64,000 bases of DNA, from positions 5,270,001 through 5,334,000 of the forward strand of contig NZ_CP150227.1 of the NCBI RefSeq assembly GCF_037971845.1, in the 5' to 3' direction. Below, in pieces: positions 60,142-64,000 of the stretch. How positions within the stretch are numbered: position 1 is the stretch's first letter; every line of letters begins with the position of its first letter. The DNA is from Paenibacillus sp. FSL R5-0766. Its GTDB lineage: Bacteria; Bacillota; Bacilli; Paenibacillales; Paenibacillaceae. A model generated the notes under the pieces. It saw only the letters and a program-made list of their open reading frames with translations. It ran no database searches and had not been told where the DNA came from. Both the position numbers and the translations under genes were made by a program.

Positions 60142-61692
60142 TTACTCGTCAACGCCAGCTCTTTCCACAATCTTGTCGATTATAGAAGGAGTTGTAACAG
60201 CCTCGCTCTGTTGAATGGCAACTGGCGCAGGTGTTTTGGACTTCGTAAGGCCTTTAATCAGCTGCTCTACATCGATGCCGGATACACTTTTGAGCATCTC
60301 TGGAGCCGTCGCCATAAGTTCGGTAACATAGTTGCTCACTCGCGCTGCACCTTCACCTTTACCTGTATCTACCACCGTCAATTTATCAATGGATGCAATT
60401 GGTTCTGCAATTTTGCCAGCCAGTTCAGGCAGCATTTTGACAATGATATCGAGTACAGCCGCTTCGCCAAACTTCTGGAATGCTTCTGCCAGTTTTTCCT
60501 TTGCTTCTGCTTCTGCAAGACCACGCAAACGAATAACTTCTGCATCAGCTGTACCTTTGGCAAGTTCCGCATCCGCCATGGCCTGACCTTCAAGTCGCTT
60601 CTGTTCAGCTGTTGCTTTGGCGTGTGTTTCAATGGAATACTGTACTGCATCAGCTTCACGCATTCTTTTGGCTTTATCCGCTTCGGCAGCCTGCTCTACC
60701 GCATAACGATCCGCTTCTGCCTTTTTCTTCACTTCAGCATCGTATTGCTTCTCACGTACAACGATTTCTTTTTCCTGGAGGTCAATCTCACGTTCTTTAC
60801 GAACGAGTTCAACCTTCATTTCTTCTTCCACCACGGTCTGTCTCGCACGTGCTTCATGGATATGGTACGCCTGATCGGCTTCCGCTTTGGCTGTATCCTG
60901 ATCCCGTTTAAACGTGGCTACTTTCAGTTCCTTTTCTTTGGCTGCCTCAGCGATATTCGTATCACGCAGCAACTCTGCTTTTTGCCCCTGTTCTTCCGCA
61001 TTAGCCTTCTGAATACGTGCATCACGCATCGCTTCCGCTTCAGCAATCTCGGCATCCCGCTTCACAGCAGCAATTCTCGGTTTACCGAGAGCATCCAGGT
61101 AACCCTGTTTGTCACGAACATCCTTGATGGTAAATGAAACAATTTGCAGACCCATTTTTTTCAAATCTCTAGCTGCTACACCTTGAACCTCTTGGGCAAA
61201 ACGATCCCGGTTCCGATATACTTCTTCCACCGTCATTGTACCGAGGATGGCCCGCAAATGCCCCTCCAGTACCTCCTGTGCTTCGCTTCTCAGCGCTTCT
61301 ACAGGTTTACCGATGAATTGCTCAGCTGCCGTAGCAACGTCCTCTACAGCGCCCCCAACCTTGATAATAGCTACACCGTCAGCAATAACCGGAACCCCTT
61401 GCTCCGTGTACACTTCAGGTGTGGAGACATCCAGCTTGTGGGACAACAAGGAGATAAACTCGGACTGCTGGAATACCGGCAGGATAAATGCACCGCCACC
61501 ACGAACAATCTTAATTTTTCGGCCAGAATCATCATCGGAGATATTTTTGCTACCCAGGAATGAACCCGTAACGATCATCGCCTCATCCGGTCCAACCGTT
61601 TTGTATCTCGCCCAGAAAGCCAGACCCAAAATTAGAATGACTCCGACTACAACTATAGGAATCAATAAAACATCCCAATTCAAATTTTCCAT
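60142..61692 (-). CDS. floT: Flotillin FloT (YuaG)
   Basis: A 516-residue SPFH/flotillin protein that organises functional membrane microdomains. One N-terminal hydrophobic segment (about 8-28), an SPFH domain (about 30-195), and a long coiled-coil region rich in Ala, Glu, Lys and Arg (about 205-380) with repeated EA dipeptides. A C-terminal part contains GAARVSNYVTELMATAPEMLKS. GGGGAG precedes the ATG. It follows yuaF, as in B. subtilis. The repetitive EA-rich codons create a long antisense open frame that is not a gene. Confidence 0.95.
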   Translation of the reverse strand: MENLNWDVLLIPIVVVGVILILGLAFWARYKTVGPDEAMIVTGSFLGSKNISDDDSGRKIKIVRGGGAFILPVFQQSEFISLLSHKLDVSTPEVYTEQGVPVIADGVAIIKVGGAVEDVATAAEQFIGKPVEALRSEAQEVLEGHLRAILGTMTVEEVYRNRDRFAQEVQGVAARDLKKMGLQIVSFTIKDVRDKQGYLDALGKPRIAAVKRDAEIAEAEAMRDARIQKANAEEQGQKAELLRDTNIAEAAKEKELKVATFKRDQDTAKAEADQAYHIHEARARQTVVEEEMKVELVRKEREIDLQEKEIVVREKQYDAEVKKKAEADRYAVEQAAEADKAKRMREADAVQYSIETHAKATAEQKRLEGQAMADAELAKGTADAEVIRLRGLAEAEAKEKLAEAFQKFGEAAVLDIIVKMLPELAGKIAEPIASIDKLTVVDTGKGEGAARVSNYVTELMATAPEMLKSVSGIDVEQLIKGLTKSKTPAPVAIQQSEAVTTPSIIDKIVERAGVDE

Positions 61693-61755
61693 TCCACATC
61701 TCTCCCCTTATTCATTCATGATGAGTGCTTAAACTAATTAGGTGTTAAGAATACT

Positions 61756-62292
61756 TTATAAATCTTTAAGTACATTTTCATCCCATTCCGACACACGCAG
61801 TACGCCATCTACAACATCCACCACAACAACACGTGCTCCCGCCGCAATGGGGAGGTGTTCAAAACTGGATGCCGTTTGAATCGTACTACCGGATGCAAAG
61901 CGGATCATGACTTCGCCAAAACCTTTTTCCGGCACCGGAATGGTGATTTCCCCAATTTTCCCAGATAACTCTTTCATTGAAAATGCAATCGAGACATCGC
62001 TGTTACGCATCGGTTTGATATATGCGAAGAATACCAGCATGGCTGCAGCAATACCTATAAGCAGGGATAGTATTAGACCGGACATGGCACTTAATGAACT
62101 ATAACGTGTCAGCAAAATACCTGCTCCACCAAAGGTTGTAATGGAACCAGCTAACACAACGGGTTTGAAAAAATCAAGGCCTGGCATTTCAAAAGCTCCG
62201 TCCAGCAAGCCATCAATCAAGTCACCCAGCACAAGGCTGACAACCGCAAATATCGCCCCTCCGATTAGACACCCCCAATACATTGTTTCCAT
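61756..62292 (-). CDS. yuaF: NfeD-like membrane protein YuaF
   Basis: A 178-residue NfeD-family partner of flotillin. Three hydrophobic helices (about 5-24, 43-62, 68-95) precede a C-terminal OB-fold (about 110-178; KIGEITIPVPEKGFGEVMI and RVVVVDVVDGVLRV). The start is the ATG at 62292 with GAGGAGG upstream; the longer frame is unsupported. It lies 63 bp before floT in the same operon. Confidence 0.92.
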   Translation of the reverse strand: METMYWGCLIGGAIFAVVSLVLGDLIDGLLDGAFEMPGLDFFKPVVLAGSITTFGGAGILLTRYSSLSAMSGLILSLLIGIAAAMLVFFAYIKPMRNSDVSIAFSMKELSGKIGEITIPVPEKGFGEVMIRFASGSTIQTASSFEHLPIAAGARVVVVDVVDGVLRVSEWDENVLKDL

Positions 62293-62486
62293 CCCCTGTT
62301 CCTCCTCTCTCTGCCGCAAATTCATCCTAACTGAGCATTCCACATGTAAATAAATACGTAGCTACCATCAAAATGTTTCAAAATCTTTCCTCAAATGTAT
62401 TCTGGAGCCGATAATGGGTATTATCACAACATTCTGTTCTCCTTGCTTCATGTTCCTCCATTATTCTCGTGCAGAGCCGAATACAC

Positions 62487-62524
62487 GAAAAAACCGCAAG
62501 CCCCCATGAAGGAGACTTGCGGTT
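62487..62524 (-). terminator. Terminator of the alcohol dehydrogenase gene
   Basis: AACCGCAAG (62492-62500) and CTTGCGGTT (62516-62524) with an inner CTCC/GGxG stem, followed by TTTTTT on the minus strand. Confidence 0.85.
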
Positions 62525-62569
62525 ATTGGACAACAGAATGTGTCCTTTCACTTTGCAGTGATTATAGAA

Positions 62570-63733
62570 TTACAGAGAAGCCTTGTAGATGGATACAACA
62601 TCTTCCCGTTGCAGTTTCTTGAAGTTACCGAATGGACCAAACAGCATCGCTTTGTCAGCCATTACGTCGATCTGGCTGTCATCGATGTCGTAATCTGCCA
62701 AACGGTTAGGTGCACCAATGGATGTCCAGAATTTGCTGAGTGCATCGATACCTTCTTCAGCAATCTGTCTGTCCGACTTGCCTTCAGGGTTCACTTCGAA
62801 TACATTAATTGCCAGACGTTTGAATCGATCCTCATTCACATCCAGGTTATGTTTCATCCAGTGTGGGAACAAGATCGCAAGTCCACCACCGTGTGGGATA
62901 TCATACACTGCGGATACCGCATGTTCAATATTATGTGTTGCCCAGTCGCCTGCGAGACCCATATTCAGCACGCCATTCAGTGCCATTGTTCCGCAATACA
63001 GAATGGTTTCGCGCAGTTCATAGTTCTCCAGATCTTCAACCAGACGAGGCGCTGCTTCCATGACGGTACGCAGAATCGTCTCACAGAAGCCGAGTTGAAC
63101 CGGTGTGTTGGCGTCCAGATGGAAGTAATGCTCCAATACGTGAGACATCATATCCACCATCCCGTATACCGTTTGGTCCAGTGGAACAGTGTATGTATTC
63201 ACTGGATCCAGGATAGAGAATGCAGGGAATGAGTATGCGCTGCCCCAGCCCAATTTTTCTTGAGTATCCTGATTCGTAATAACCGAACCGGAGTTCATCT
63301 CCGAACCAGTTGCTGCCATCGTCAATACCGTACCGAGTGGAAGTGCATCCTGTGCAACGGCTTTGCGCTGAGCAAAATCCCACATATCGCCATCATATTT
63401 GGCACCTACAGCAATGGCCTTGGAGCAGTCCAGTACACTTCCGCCACCTACAGCGAGGATCAGGTCGATGTTATTTGTTTTGCAGAGGTCTACCCCTTTA
63501 TGCACCGTAGAAAGACGCGGGTTGGGTTCCACACCAGCCAGTTCAGTCACTTCTGCTCCAGCTTCCTTAAGCAAACCGATCACTTGATCGTACAGCCCAC
63601 TGCGTTTGATACTGCCGCCACCATATACAAGCAGAACCCGTTTACCGTATTTCGGCACTTCTGTTTTCAATGCTTCCAGTTGTCCTTTGCCAAAAATCAG
63701 CCGGGTTGGATTATAGAATTGGAAAGATCTCAT
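62570..63733 (-). CDS. Iron-containing alcohol dehydrogenase (YugJ/BdhA-like)
   Basis: A 387-residue group III alcohol dehydrogenase reducing aldehydes such as butyraldehyde with NAD(P)H. Cofactor motif [13 protein letters not shown] (about 93-105); iron ligands in [13 protein letters not shown] and [18 protein letters not shown]. The start is the ATG at 63733; GGAGG overlaps the first codons of the longer TTG-started frame and serves this ATG. A clear promoter and terminator flank it, so it is a single-gene unit. Confidence 0.94.
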   Translation of the reverse strand: MRSFQFYNPTRLIFGKGQLEALKTEVPKYGKRVLLVYGGGSIKRSGLYDQVIGLLKEAGAEVTELAGVEPNPRLSTVHKGVDLCKTNNIDLILAVGGGSVLDCSKAIAVGAKYDGDMWDFAQRKAVAQDALPLGTVLTMAATGSEMNSGSVITNQDTQEKLGWGSAYSFPAFSILDPVNTYTVPLDQTVYGMVDMMSHVLEHYFHLDANTPVQLGFCETILRTVMEAAPRLVEDLENYELRETILYCGTMALNGVLNMGLAGDWATHNIEHAVSAVYDIPHGGGLAILFPHWMKHNLDVNEDRFKRLAINVFEVNPEGKSDRQIAEEGIDALSKFWTSIGAPNRLADYDIDDSQIDVMADKAMLFGPFGNFKKLQREDVVSIYKASL

Positions 63734-63780
63734 ATCTATTGTCGCCTCCAATGGAGTTTAGAATTTTTAGTGCAACTCCA

Positions 63781-63809
63781 ATTATAGTACCCTGTTTATA
63801 GAAAAACAA
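63781..63809 (-). promoter_or_regulatory. Promoter of the alcohol dehydrogenase gene
   Basis: On the minus strand TTGTTT (63804-63809), 17-bp spacer, perfect TATAAT (63781-63786), about 50 bp before the start codon. Confidence 0.7.
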
Positions 63810-63826
63810 ATCGATAGTCACTCACT

Positions 63827-64000
63827 TTATAACAACCCGTTAATCTCCAAATGGGCTCGAAACATCTCGCTCGTTGAAGGCAAATCTTCAGCATCCACCC
63901 ATGTTTCTGAGGCCCATAATCCAGCCTGTTTGAATGCCCGCGGACAATGGATAAAACACTCTTCCACATCTACAATGACAGCCGCACCTATGGTTTTACC
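63827..64000 (-). CDS. 3' end of a probable PPOX-type FMN-binding protein
   Basis: Fifty-seven codons and a TAA stop, open to the window edge. It contains VEECFIHCPRAFKQAGLW followed by SETWVD, a pattern seen at the C-terminal end of pyridoxamine-phosphate-oxidase-like flavoproteins (HCP-x-x-x-K-x-x-LW). The 5' part is outside the window, so the family call is tentative. Confidence 0.6.
   Translation of the reverse strand, partial: GKTIGAAVIVDVEECFIHCPRAFKQAGLWASETWVDAEDLPSTSEMFRAHLEINGLL

Noticed and set aside
60121..61137. 338-codon open frame on the + strand
   Set aside because: Antisense to the EA-rich coiled coil of floT. Phe/Cys-rich translation is typical of such shadows.
1..64000. 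CRISPR arrays, tRNA or rRNA genes, transposases, integrases, prophage genes
   Set aside because: None found on either strand: no regular spaced direct repeats, no cloverleaf with acceptor and T-loop, no mobile-element protein motifs.

Overview
The window is a chromosomal segment of a Gram-positive, spore-forming Firmicute, almost certainly Paenibacillus. The evidence is moderate GC (about 47-50% by eye), strong AGGAGG-type ribosome binding sites, frequent TTG and GTG starts, S-layer homology proteins, a YtcQ/YteP/YtcP/YteR-like rhamnogalacturonan locus, yybP-ykoY and tandem glycine riboswitches, and a GlcT/RAT-controlled ptsGHI operon. No rRNA, tRNA, CRISPR array, transposase or prophage was recognised.

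Layout. 0-11.4 kb: small housekeeping and stress genes (two related membrane/cytosolic proteins, CPBP protease with a divergent MerR/TipA-like regulator, HTH-TPR regulator, FabV enoyl reductase, YcaQ-type DNA glycosylase, membrane-anchored Mrr-like nuclease, secreted propeller-like protein, MsrA, GlsB-like protein). 11.6-16 kb: an RNA-repair operon, rtcB plus an AAA+ ATPase, behind a long leader with a small ORF and an internal terminator, then a TerC/YkoY exporter behind a manganese riboswitch. 16-20.7 kb: glycosyltransferase, HIRAN protein, WYL regulator, an unknown protein and ribosomal protein L25/Ctc. 20.9-31.4 kb: two type I pullulanases and a surface-protein pair (SLH protein plus a large Ig-like/DUF5704-like protein). 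31.7-40.7 kb: a rhamnogalacturonan-oligosaccharide locus (membrane AraC regulator, two permeases, two paralogous binding lipoproteins, a GH105 hydrolase). 40.8-43.6 kb: a MutS2-like ATPase lacking the Smr domain behind a textbook leader-peptide attenuator, then a CWC cysteine-rich protein. 43.6-48.8 kb: mannitol PTS operon mtlA-mtlR-mtlF-mtlD. 49.2-54.5 kb: glycine cleavage genes, with gcvH divergent from a riboswitch-controlled gcvT-gcvPA-gcvPB operon. 54.7-60 kb: glcT and ptsG-ptsH-ptsI. 60-64 kb: flotillin operon (yuaF-floT), an iron alcohol dehydrogenase and the 3' end of a further gene.

How the parts fit. Most loci handle carbon: mannitol and glucose PTS uptake, pectin-derived disaccharide uptake and cleavage, and alpha-glucan debranching, with cre-like sites near some promoters. 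Control is often by RNA: a Mn riboswitch, a tandem glycine riboswitch, a RAT antiterminator, and two leaders that contain a translated small ORF followed by a terminator.

The most interesting candidates are the two leader-ORF attenuators. One sits before a Smr-less MutS2 homologue (family role: sensing collided ribosomes), the other before RtcB (RNA repair). Both would couple translation of a short ORF to expression of a translation or RNA stress factor. A second notable signal is a structured intergenic repeat present twice, each copy about 30 bp upstream of a start codon and in the same orientation. A third is a roughly 1 kb low-GC island across the SLH/DUF5704 gene junction.
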